Part shown: positions 57,701 through 63,552 of the stretch, piece after piece
Position numbering within the stretch: position 1 is the first letter of the stretch
Layout of the letters: each line of letters opens with the position of its first letter
NCBI RefSeq assembly: GCF_963675165.1
Contig: NC_087392.1
Location: 451,001-515,000, forward strand
Source of the DNA: Halichondria panicea
Taxonomy: Eukaryota; Porifera; Demospongiae; Suberitida; Halichondriidae
Direction of reading: 5' to 3'
Length of the DNA: 64,000 bases
The notes under the pieces: generated by a model
Seen by the model: the letters and a program-made list of their open reading frames with translations, nothing else
Told to the model about the DNA's origin: nothing
Databases searched by the model: none
Program-made: the position numbers and the translations under genes

Positions 57701-58729
57701 CAGCCTAAGGCGTCGCCATCGAAACAGACAAAGAAAGTCAGCGAGCTTCCAAAGAAATCAGAACCTCAAAAGAAAAAAGAGCCCCCTCCTCCAGAAGATG
57801 ATGAAGTACCACCCCCTCCTCCACCCACTAGCCCTCCACCCACACTTGAAGAGGCTCCACCCACTCCACCAACGAGCCCACCTCCTGAAGAGAGTGAAAT
57901 GGAAAGTTTTAAAATCCCTGAAGCAGTTGAAGAGCCAGAGGAAGAAGAAGGAGGATTCTCAATAGGGGACAATCAGTTCATTGAACAGAAACCTTACAAG
58001 AAGCCTGCAGTGGAGAATGCACAGCAAAAGAAACCAGCTAACAAACCAGAATGGTCGCACAAAAAGAAGACACAACCACAACCACAGCGAGAATGGAGCT
58101 ACAAGACAAAAAAAGTTGCTCCTCCTCTAGCATCAAAGATTGAAAAGAAGCCTGAGATCCACCCTCCTCCACTGGAGGTGGTCAATCATGGCCCAAGAGA
58201 GAGTGTGGTAAAGAGAGTAGGCAAACTGAACATACCCTCAGCATTCGGAGGAGAGTCAGCCTCACCAGAACCATCACCCTCACCCTCACGTGCTAAAGAA
58301 ACAGAAACTTTACCTCTAAAAAAGCCTCCAGTTAAACCACCGTCTGAGCAACCCCCCAAGTGGAAGCAAGACAAAAAGCCAATGCCTAGCAACCGAGTTC
58401 CAGGCACATCTGCACAAAGCACTCAGAGAACGGTGGGAAAAATCAACACTTCAAAGTTTGAGCAACCTAAGAAAGACATTCCTTCTGAGCCTGAGCAAGA
58501 AGTGGCTGGTAGCACATCCATTCTTCAGAGGATCAAACAGCTTGAAGCGAAGGGATCTCCTGGTTCCCACGGTGCGACCCCATTTAAGCTCCCCACACCC
58601 ACTCAAGCTGTCAAACTGTCCCCAACGAGGCAGCTGCCTAAGAACATGCCACCTGTTACAGTGCCTCTGGACGACTCGGACAAAGTGCGAGGATTGTTGG
58701 CAAAGTTTGAGAAAAAAACAAACTTTTAA
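12233..58729 (+). CDS. Giant cadherin / TMEM132-like / receptor tyrosine phosphatase, 13,998 aa
   Basis: Single-pass type I receptor with an enormous adhesive ectodomain and one cytoplasmic tyrosine phosphatase domain. Sixteen exons join with consistent phases: 12233-12517, 12662-12816, 13000-13313, 13462-14849, 15660-33612, 33696-34205, 35273-53667, 53848-53979, 54069-54253, 54735-54882, 54995-55090, 55182-55363, 55553-55640, 55820-55894, 56475-56653, 56818-58729; total 41,997 nt, no internal stop. Residues 1-26 are a signal peptide. Then: LamG-like, laminin N-terminal and EGF-Lam (to ~755); cadherin and VNDPP-type repeats (~756-6850); TMEM132-like module 1 (to ~8245); cadherins (to ~9586); module 2 (to ~11000); cadherins (to ~11388); module 3 (to ~12750); FN3-like domains; TM ~12952-12974; PTP ~13197-13487; tail to 13998. 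The laminin/EGF/FN3/PTP plan recalls lefftyrins and the cohesin domains recall coherins, cadherin families reported from choanoflagellates and sponges. Joining of exons 4-5 and 6-7 across repeat-filled introns is inferred. Confidence 0.85.
14935..15592. repeat. Intronic foldback repeat copies in intron 4 of the giant gene
   Basis: The 810 bp intron 14850-15659 is largely made of a repeat that recurs in introns 6 and 9. A right half lies at ~14960-15096. A full unit lies at ~15147-15440, with left arm GCCATAACTTGAATTCC... and right arm ...GGTACTAAAGTTATGG. A left arm only lies at ~15517-15592. The arms are inverted relative to each other (CTTTCAAATGG versus TTTGAAAGG; TAACTT versus AAGTTA). 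Minus-strand ORFs through it are by-products. Confidence 0.85.
15784..18264 (+). other. Cadherin repeats 1-8 of the giant receptor
   Basis: Eight tandem ~105-residue cadherin repeats, recognised by the closing Ca-binding linkers (TDVNDEQPVF, LNVNDEQPIF, TDINDNPPMF, EDVNDNAPVF, MDVNDSPPQF) and the internal LDRE/LDFE and A.D.D patterns. Repeat 6 closes with a degenerate VDTNEEAPMF and repeat 8 with IDENDHQP. The DRE, DxD and DxNDN residues needed for Ca-rigidified junctions are mostly kept. Confidence 0.88.
18265..20370 (+). other. VNDPP-type repeat block 1 (five repeats)
   Basis: Five ~140-residue repeats that differ from the cadherin repeats. Each opens with a Y..xFxEGxxPV pattern, carries a DxDS..L motif, then a TYxNxxxEP segment, R.V...SDG and closes with VNDPPxLxL (e.g. 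LVNDPPRLNL, LNDPPVLDLNGP). This type is known from bacterial and animal cadherin-like/VCBS-like adhesins; the exact Pfam family cannot be fixed by eye. The last repeat closes with LLNDNAPIF, handing over to an ordinary cadherin repeat. Confidence 0.7.
20371..22549 (+). other. Cadherin repeats 9-15
   Basis: Seven cadherin repeats with linkers ADVNDNGPQF, NDINDQRPRF, SDVNDNHPLF, LDTNDNSPQF, LDENEPPMF, SDINDVTPTF and IDINDNPIQI. The linker after repeat 13 lacks the usual second Asn/Asp and one residue. Otherwise the Ca-binding residues are conserved. Confidence 0.88.
22550..24587 (+). other. VNDPP-type repeat block 2 (five repeats)
   Basis: Again exactly five repeats of the non-classical type, closing with INDNSPIVLL, VNDPPNLQL, VNDPPIVDLNGP, VNDPPQLFL and LVDDNQPLF. 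Length (2,038 bp) and order are nearly the same as block 1. The block sits between two runs of classical cadherin repeats, which supports a history of whole-block duplication. Confidence 0.7.
24588..29522 (+). other. Cadherin repeats 16-31
   Basis: Sixteen cadherin repeats, the longest uninterrupted run in the protein. Linkers include LDENDQTPMF, SDINDNHPLF, RDANDFPPLF, LDRNDNPPVF, SDVNDHPPQF, TDVNDNPPMF, LDVNDVVPVF, LDINDNTPQF and EDINDNSPEF. The linker after repeat 18 (LSFDSTLPQF) has lost the DxNDN motif. The run ends with TDVNDVQPLV, passing into VNDPP block 3. Confidence 0.88.
29523..31595 (+). other. VNDPP-type repeat block 3 (five repeats)
   Basis: The third five-repeat block of the same type, 2,073 bp long, closing with INDNPPVLDL, VNDPPSLFL, VNDPPFIDLNGP, INDPPLIVF and EINDNSPVF. 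The entry repeat of each block has an INDN- rather than VNDPP-type end. This is the same asymmetry as in blocks 1 and 2 and suggests the five-repeat unit itself was copied. Confidence 0.7.
31596..34147 (+). other. Cadherin repeats 32-39 (spanning a short intron)
   Basis: Eight cadherin repeats with linkers LDVNDVSPVF, RNVNDNPPIF, GDVNDNRPIF, EDVNDFSPVF, GDINDHRPQF, LNVNEFPPVF and QDVNDNQPIF. The intron at 33613-33695 (phase 1) splits repeat 38. The last repeat closes with VVPPVQVEF, with no Ca-binding linker, where the TMEM132-like module begins. Confidence 0.85.
34243..35218. repeat. Three tandem foldback repeat units in intron 6 of the giant gene
   Basis: Intron 34206-35272 is almost wholly three head-to-tail copies of the same ~330 bp repeat; successive copies of ATGAATAATAGCCCATGG lie at 34391, 34727 and 35053, spacings of 336 and 326 bp. 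Each unit has inverted arms of about 75-80 nt: left arms start near 34258, 34593 and 34928, and right arms end near 34543, 34880 and 35204. The loop between arms is ~125-130 nt. The units are nearly identical, so the array is recent. Confidence 0.9.
38131..38870 (+). other. Cohesin-like / furin site / dockerin-like cassette 1
   Basis: A cohesin-like beta sandwich starts at GDVDLGAINGIPLP (38131). It has the family's VPVHINAG, FSLALVYDNDRLSL and LKFDTLASG elements and ends near 38530. A basic linker follows with R-G-R-R at 38575-38586, a furin-type R-x-K/R-R site. A short Cys-rich stretch (VVCSTALPCESCPS) precedes two dockerin-like Ca loops, GDTNGDCIFNSLDPLFML (~38645) and FDADLNTAVDPQDIYFL (~38787). 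The paired DxNxDxxxxxxD loops with trailing helices match the dockerin type I plan; the second loop is less typical. Confidence 0.65.
39403..43425 (+). other. Cadherin repeats 40-52
   Basis: About thirteen cadherin repeats between TMEM132-like modules 1 and 2. Classical linkers include IDINDNRPVF, SDVNDNRPLF, VDENDNRPTI, TDVNDNSPTF, SDINDNPPSL, VDVNDNPPLF, QDVNDQRPIF and EDVNDNNPLL. Three junctions have lost the motif (LPSDPTVLEF, VEPSLAPMF, QPVNTFTPQF). The run ends with LPADDLTAGRER, into module 2. Confidence 0.85.
43426..47667 (+). other. TMEM132-like module 2
   Basis: Same domain order as module 1 and uninterrupted by introns. It shows FVWHDSPSVQLVVQVRDEAG, GTCMISVPIPLNWFSS, a cohesin-like domain, RTVGLLPYTESSELINTALL, VWIPQTALRASLSDTILNR and CSPIYQTAHLTVFADF. 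Then come KVNVTDAAVEVLGLDVQVL, SATPFPIYPGS, the second cohesin-like domain, an R-V-K-R site, the dockerin-like pair and the conserved C-terminal domain ending near LGYSPLYLFDS. Shared motifs with module 3 are stronger than with module 1, suggesting modules 2 and 3 arose from a later duplication (by eye). Confidence 0.7.
46391..47150 (+). other. Cohesin-like / furin site / dockerin-like cassette 2
   Basis: The cohesin-like domain starts at GDVDLGELTGPPLPPIT, with FTVPVRVNSGS, IELDIAFDPSTIRAVS and VTFEVVGTGTT. The basic linker carries R-V-K-R at 46888-46899 within TRRVKRQTAC, a textbook furin site. The dockerin-like pair follows at once: GDLDGNCVFDVRDGAFLQQY and LDIDANGRVDVNDVVFMLR. This is the most canonical dockerin pair of the three, keeping Asp/Asn at the expected Ca-ligand positions of both loops. 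Confidence 0.72.
47668..48828 (+). other. Cadherin repeats 53-56
   Basis: Four cadherin-like repeats between modules 2 and 3: YSASINES..INVNDLPPII, a degenerate one (VQVVATQSNGDIARVIAVD) that ends without a Ca linker (VDVFLPTF), SIQENAIVGTAV..IDINDNPPTY, and a last one passing into the next module at IEIVSPLFVDL. The shrinking length of the cadherin runs (39, 13, 4) toward the membrane is notable. Confidence 0.8.
48829..52920 (+). other. TMEM132-like module 3
   Basis: Third copy, closest to the membrane. It has VYQESPTISVAFQVRD, GVCVAVFTVPQNWFTQ, a cohesin-like domain (TLPSRDIVSGQTITMDISAY), ALFPYTEQPEILNTAALDG, VYYPQGSLRLVASDTTLNR and CTSYQQASLSVFADF. Then SATPYPSYPGS, the second cohesin-like domain, an R-T-R-R site, a dockerin-like pair and the conserved C-terminal domain (VGVSVVLVTYDSRRQTSADR .. 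FGPPPPTFGALNITLTQ). It leads straight into the FN3-like domains. Confidence 0.7.
51702..52440 (+). other. Cohesin-like / furin site / dockerin-like cassette 3
   Basis: The cohesin-like domain starts at GDVDLVLSSFGPFTVDN, with ISIFINTGGRN, VIELSLLYDSQVLSPVS and LTVHFNVIGPS. The linker carries R-T-R-R at 52180-52191 (TPRTRRAVDEC), again a furin-type site, then a CxFNCxC stretch. The dockerin-like loops are GDIDGNCLFDLSDVSFALRY and LDQNRDDAADTTDVYFLF. The second loop keeps Asp at the first, third, fifth and last ligand positions only in part. Confidence 0.65.
52921..53667 (+). other. FN3-like domains and transmembrane segment
   Basis: Two fibronectin type III-like domains precede the membrane: LQLNATFLSPFQAVLDWTLL to FTEYAFRVLAPND, and GLSAPTYEHIAGGVVLRWSV to VSLTAYNSAGFTTSPP. 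The single membrane span is the hydrophobic run at 53521-53589 (IIVCVLLTVCVIVILLVLLA), followed by the basic stop-transfer KCNRRWGKDK. FN3 pairs next to the membrane are usual in receptor tyrosine phosphatases. Confidence 0.85.
53985..54068. repeat. CA-rich microsatellite before exon 9 acceptor
   Basis: A CA/CCA-rich run fills most of the 89 bp intron 53980-54068 and directly abuts the acceptor. No further feature. Confidence 0.9.
54295..54612. repeat. Single foldback repeat unit in intron 9 of the giant gene
   Basis: One more diverged unit of the intron 4/6 repeat lies in the intron 54254-54734. The left arm is at ~54308-54388, the central ATGAATAATAGCCCATGG at ~54450, and the right arm at ~54511-54597, ending ACTAAAGTTATGG. 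The ~70 bp on each side look unrelated. Confidence 0.85.
55375..55515. repeat. TG/GGGTGTG microsatellite in intron 12
   Basis: Low-complexity TG- and GGTGTG-rich stretch in the intron 55364-55552. Apparent Cys/Val-rich and His/Thr-rich ORFs across it are artefacts. Confidence 0.9.
55895..56474. other. Intron 14 of the giant gene, nothing further seen
   Basis: A 580 bp intron inside the phosphatase domain. It is AT-rich, unique in appearance, without a repeat copy, RNA gene or conserved ORF that I can see. Confidence 0.5.
57201..58729 (+). other. Pro/Lys-rich disordered cytoplasmic tail
   Basis: About 510 residues after the phosphatase domain, encoded in one exon, rich in Pro, Lys, Glu and Ser. 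It holds many SH3/EVH1/WW-type proline stretches (PPPPEDDEVPPPPPPTSPP, EETPIK-like and KPPVKPPSEQPPK) and two related elements, RVGKLNIPSAFGG and RTVGKINTSKFEQP. A pair of WSxK elements (EWSHKKKTQ, EWSYKTKKV) is also repeated. The end is VRGLLAKFEKKTNF with a short coiled segment (ILQRIKQLEAK). A scaffold for cytoskeletal adaptors is a reasonable inference. The tail is not recognised as a known domain. Confidence 0.7.
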
Positions 58730-60746
58730 TTATGGACACTAACTAACTTTACAACACTTGTTTTTATTGTCCACCCACTCCATATGTAGCGTGCAATGTA
58801 CCACTTAGAGCTTATCACGTAGTTGTCATGGTAAGAGTGACAGTACAAGACTGGTCAATTTTCAACATAATTATTCCCAATAATTTATAGTCATAATTAT
58901 AATTACTAGTTTGCACATGTGCACAAATTTATTTCATATCAATGTTATCATAAGAAGTGCGTGATTATGCATAGTTGCATATAATTATCATATTTGTGAG
59001 CTGAATTGTCTTATAAATAATGATTTTGAAGCCTCTCAAGGGATAACATTCGTAATGCTCAGTGGGCATCACAGGAAGAGGCCATTGCACTGTGTGTACG
59101 GGTGTGAGTGAAGTGTTGTGCCTCGGCATGGCTTCCGAGGAATGCTTCGAACTTTAGATCACTAGACACAGCACTTGTTGCTAATGGAGACCACCGCACA
59201 CATCCCGGGAGTGGTCATTAATTACTATTGGCCTGTCTAATAATAAGAATAAGTTAGTTCTTAATTGCTATGTTAAGTATAGGAGCATTGCAGGCAGTGA
59301 GCTAGAGTGGTAATGCTCTGAGCGATGAAACATGTAGGGCACACTTAGATTAGCTGGGTCAGGTTTGCAAAATCTTGGTGTTCTTAATCCTTTCCCTGCT
59401 TTAGCTGTGAACTTTAGTGGTTAGGTACCCAGTTTCTATTTGCTTAAATTAAGAGGATGAATGTCCTTAGGCCTGTCTAAAAATAAGTTTTGTTAGTTTT
59501 TAATTGCTATGTTAAGTAGCAGGCAGTGAGGTAGAGTGGTAATACTCAGAGTGATGAAACATGTAGTTTGCAACATCTTGGTGTTTTTAACCTTTCCCTG
59601 TGAACTTCATGGCTTTGTGGTTAGGTACCCAGTTTCTATTTGCTTTAATTAAGAGGATGAATTTCTTAAGTTTTGAATATGCTTTACATTGTGATCTACA
59701 GTGCCTATTACCTGTTCCTACTCAGATTCCAGTTACTGTAACATGACTCCTCTTATGTCGGTATGGTATGGTACGATACCTAATAGGGGCAGGCTCCACT
59801 GGTCATGAATATAGTTAGCATGCAAGTATCCCAGTGGGAGGTCATTATTCACAACATTGCTCGGACATGCCCCACTAGTCAACCACCACTTCGTAAAACC
59901 ACACACCCCTTAGGGAAATGCTGATCTGGTAGCTTTATACTCCATACACACTGCAGTGTAACTCCCCCACAATCTTTAACAACTGTAGCTATCACTAATC
60001 ACACACCACACACCCACACACCCACACCTACACTCACAGTGTCAATATTGGGTATGCTAGCTCGCTACTGGAATTTACATCTGCTTATAGCTATCAAAGC
60101 AGTTTTGTAAATGTTATACCACTAATTAGATAAGAGTTGCACAATGCACACTAGAATACTAAATATTGGCAGAGGTTTGGCAAAGAACTGTCAAATATGG
60201 CAACTAGCAAAGAGCCCTGATTAGCAGCTGTACAAGCAATGGAACATACACCAGTTAGGCCAGCTACTCCTTGGCTACACATCAGCATGGGAGTGACCAA
60301 TATCTGAAACCTGTGGTTAAACTTCAAAGGGCAGTTTGGCATTCCAGGCTTGATGGCTGTCAAAGGCAGTCATTGCTCTAATAACATTTCCAGTTATCAA
60401 ATCACAAACTCATAACATATATCTGAAGCAGTAACACATCATTTATAGCTCAAATGCACAACTTGAACAAGAATAAAGTGACACACACACATTTGTAGAA
60501 GGTATAGAAAGTAGACAAAATGCGATAAAACTAGGGGGGGGGGTGCTAAAACCTGTTAAGTTGGTAAAAACTAAACCACTTGTGTGGCAGAGAAAATGAT
60601 TACAAACGCATGCATGAGCAGACACATCAAACATGTTGTGGGGTAAAGTGCAGTCTATAAAAATGGGTGGAGCAGTCACTCACGCAGTTCTTGTGGGAGG
60701 TAAAGGGATAAATTCCAAATTAATAAGTGTTCTTGTGGTTTGTAGG
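58730..60746. other. Intergenic region between the giant gene and FoxO
   Basis: These 2.0 kb hold the 3' UTRs of two convergent genes (the giant receptor, plus; FoxO, minus). They contain a tandem duplication (annotated separately), a short G-run at ~60534-60541 and CA-rich patches near 60000-60030. No tRNA, snRNA or coding exon could be recognised. Confidence 0.5.
59230..59665. repeat. Tandem duplication, ~240 bp unit
   Basis: Two diverged copies start with GGCCTGTCTAA at 59230 and 59470. Each carries TTAATTGCTATGTTAAGTA, a GGCAGTGAGxTAGAGTGGTA segment and GATGAAACATGTAG. They end with the shared CAGTTTCTATTTGCTT and AATTAAGAGGATGAAT. Not similar to the intronic foldback repeat. Confidence 0.85.
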
Positions 60747-62434
60747 CTAGCAGTACGCCGTCCTGTTGGCTAAGTTATGTCCTTGCATGAGAATCGGGTC
60801 ACCTTGAAGAGCGGCAGAAGTCAATGTGGGGTCACCGTGTGGAGAGAGGGTGGCAGGGTGGGAGTGACGATGATGGGGAATGTGATGATGGTGAGGGGGG
60901 CGGTGGTGCTGGGGGGTAAATTGAAATCCCAAATGTCCATTATCGTACTGCATTTCCTCCTTTATAATTCTGTTCACATCACAGTCAAATTCGGCTCCAT
61001 TTTGGAACAGTTCCATGTCAATGTCTTGAGGGAATCGATGATTGGTCACGGCCACCGGCTCGGAACCAGATCTCGGACGAGAATCGGCCGACAATGTGAT
61101 CTGCAGTGGGTGTGGGTGTGCAGCCGAGCGTGTAGGAGTGTAGCAAGTGGGACGAACTTGTTGATGGGGTAAATGGTCTTCGTATGGAGGGGGTGGCGGA
61201 AAACTGCCTTCGGGAATCTCAGTATCCGATATGCTTGAGTATCCAGAGGAATCCACGGGTCCAGGCCCGGCAAAGGTGAACACGGGGTGAGGGCTCTTTG
61301 TGACAAAGAAACGAGGTGAGTTGAGAGAGGAGAGAGACGAAGAGCTGCCCATGAGCTCTCGAGCTGGTCGAAGGTTCAACTGAGCCAGCATATCCGTGCA
61401 GGTGTTGGGATCCCCAATGTCGAGCCCGTCGCCATCTAGCAGCGAAGAGTTGGAGCCACTGAACACTCCTTGACATTGCTGGTCGATTCCGGGGGGAGAT
61501 ATGAGAGGGGATACGGGGGTCACGTTTCTGCTACCCCTGTGCATAATTGGTGATTGCATAATTGGTGAATAACCGGGGGAGAGATCAGACCCAGTGGGGG
61601 AGGGGCACGGCCTAGGGCTCCATGATGGCTGTAACAGGGGCGTTGGACTGTGGCACGGGCTTGACAGAATATTGTCCTGAGATGACGCTCCTTTGATTTT
61701 TTTAAGTTTGCTTTTCTTCTCCCTCTTTCGGCTTCTTGGTGAGTTATTGGTATTGTCCACGGAGTGAGAACGATTTCTTCGACTTGTTTTGCTCGATTTA
61801 GCGTCTAGATCAACGGTCCACCAGCTGCTTTTGCCGGACGTGTCGTTTTGTATTTTCACGAATCGACTGTGCAGAGAGAGGTTGTGCCTCACTGAGTTCT
61901 GCAGGGGGCCGGGGGAGAGGAGGTACAGTGAGTTAGTGCTGATTATCACCTACTACAATGCAATACAACAAGCTATACAAAAGCTTAGAAGCTTACCTTC
62001 CAACCAGCAGTTGAAGGACTGTTGGCCTTATCAGTGAAGTAGGGGACATTCTTAACTATCCAATCATAGATCTCAGACAGGGTTAGTCGCTTCTCTGGCG
62101 AAGACAGCACAGCTTGAGTGATTAGTTCAGCATAGGACATATTCCCCCAGGCGTTTCTCATCTTTGCAGGTTTGGGCTCCGACTTCGAGTGGTGAGGGAT
62201 AGGGGACTCGCATTCTGGCGTCTCAGCTTTGATCTCCATACCAGTGCCTGGACGAGGTGACTCGTAGCCTAGCTGCTCGTTGTCAGAGTCCACTCCAGCG
62301 GCAGCGCTTAACAACGCAGGGTCTCGTAGCGGCCAGGTACTTGACCTCGTTCTTGGGTCCAGATCCAGGTCCAATCCTCCAAGGTGGTGGTAGTCAGCGA
62401 TATGGTGGTGGTAATCAGAGCCTGGATAGTCCAT
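60747..62434 (-). CDS. FOXO: FoxO forkhead transcription factor
   Basis: FoxO factors bind DNA as monomers and are driven from the nucleus when Akt phosphorylates them in insulin/PI3K signalling. Two exons (61997-62434 and 60747-61898, phase 0) give 529 residues. An in-frame stop lies just upstream of the ATG. The forkhead domain starts NAWGNMSYAELITQAV and continues EKRLTLSEIYDWIVKNVPYF; the intron cuts it at AGWK|NSVRHNLSLHSRFVK, ending SSWWTVD. The GNxSYAxLI start is FoxO-specific. All three Akt-type sites are visible: RTRSSTWPL (N-terminal), RNRSHSVDN (end of the domain) and RPRSGSEP (C-terminal). The conserved C-terminal activation motif FDCDVNRIIKEEM is present. Neighbour: a divergent WWE-domain gene. 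Confidence 0.94.
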
Positions 62435-62748
62435 TTTGGGTAGCCGATTCTTTGGATTTTTCTAGGCAAATATAAATAGTTGCACAATTTTCACTTGACA
62501 AAGCTAAACAAGGAATTCTGGTTGTTGCACACGGCCTAATAGTATAGATGGTTGTTTCTTAGTGTAGAACAACAACGAATAATCCAGCTATATACTGTAT
62601 AGTATTCTCTGTGTCTTGTCCTACTGTATACTGTACAAGACTTAATTCTGCACACAAAGCTATAAATTGATTGTTTAATAATCACGTCATCAGCTCAATA
62701 ATTACAATCTTGATGGGACACCCCCTAAAAGCGCAAGCAAGTTAAAAT
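62435..62748. promoter_or_regulatory. Divergent FoxO / WWE-gene promoter
   Basis: The FoxO ATG (62434, minus) and the WWE-gene ATG (62749, plus) are 314 bp apart. The region is AT-rich, with several TATA-like runs (e.g. TATATACTGTATAG near 62590). No other element is evident. Confidence 0.45.
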
Positions 62749-63552
62749 ATGGCAACCAGAAGATCAGCAAGAACTAGAAAAAGAGGTATATACAGGCATT
62801 AAAAATAGTTTCACATGAAGCTGTATCTAGGACTGTAATGTTAATAATAGTGTTTTTTCCCATGTTTATTTCCCCTTCTATCGATGATCTATCGAACGTA
62901 GTTTTCTTGTTTAATATTAATGTTATTGTTGACAGGATGTGATTATGGATGGTCATTCCCTTATTTCACACATCAAAAGTAATCTACTGGGTTTTAAATT
63001 AAATAACCTTTTATCGGATTATCTATGACTTGTTCGTCTTATTATACATACTGCGTATTCATCCGCCCACTTTTTCCTGCTTCAAAGATCCTCCTCCAGA
63101 TGATGTTGAGGATGAAGGGTCAAAGGTTATCTGCTGGGAGTGGGAGGGTGACAAAGGACAGTGGACGTCATATGACCACCCACATGCAGCCGAGATCACC
63201 AAAGCTCTAACTGGAGGAGAGGATACTGTGACACTGCAAGTGGCCTCCACTGTCAAGCTGAACATTAGCCTGAGCTCCATGACACAAACGAACGTGGCAA
63301 CAGGATGGCAGAGAAATGTACGCTGTCACAGCAGTGGGTGTGGTCAGTGGGAGTGGCAAAACGAGCACGGAGTGTGGAATGCTTATTCTCCGAATTTGCA
63401 ACAACTGTTAGTGGCGTGTACCGAGTGTGGTGTGAGTGAGAGAGAGATAAAGTGCGGGGGACGCAGCTACAAGCTGGATCTGACGGCTAAGAAACAGATC
63501 AACGTGGAGACAAAGGTTGAGAGGAAGATTAGAGTCAATGGAGAGGTTGAAG
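62749..63552 (+). CDS. WWE-domain protein, 5' part, runs off right edge
   Basis: Exon 1 (62749-62785) encodes MATRRSARTRKR and joins in phase to exon 2 (63088-63552), which begins DPPPDDVEDEGSKVICWEW. Two WWE-type units can be read: WEWEGDKGQWTSYDHPHA up to SSMTQTNVATGWQRNVR, and WEWQNEHGVWNAYSPN up to KKQINVETKVERKIRV. WWE modules bind (iso-)ADP-ribose and occur in ubiquitin ligases (Deltex, RNF146, TRIP12, HUWE1) and PARPs. Tandem WWE is typical of Deltex, but no RING or HECT part is visible because the gene continues past 63553. The basic start suggests nuclear location. The exact family is open. Confidence 0.7.

Noticed and set aside
60777-61172. Plus-strand 131-residue ORF opposite FoxO exon 2
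   Set aside because: Antisense to a clearly conserved FoxO coding region; no domain.
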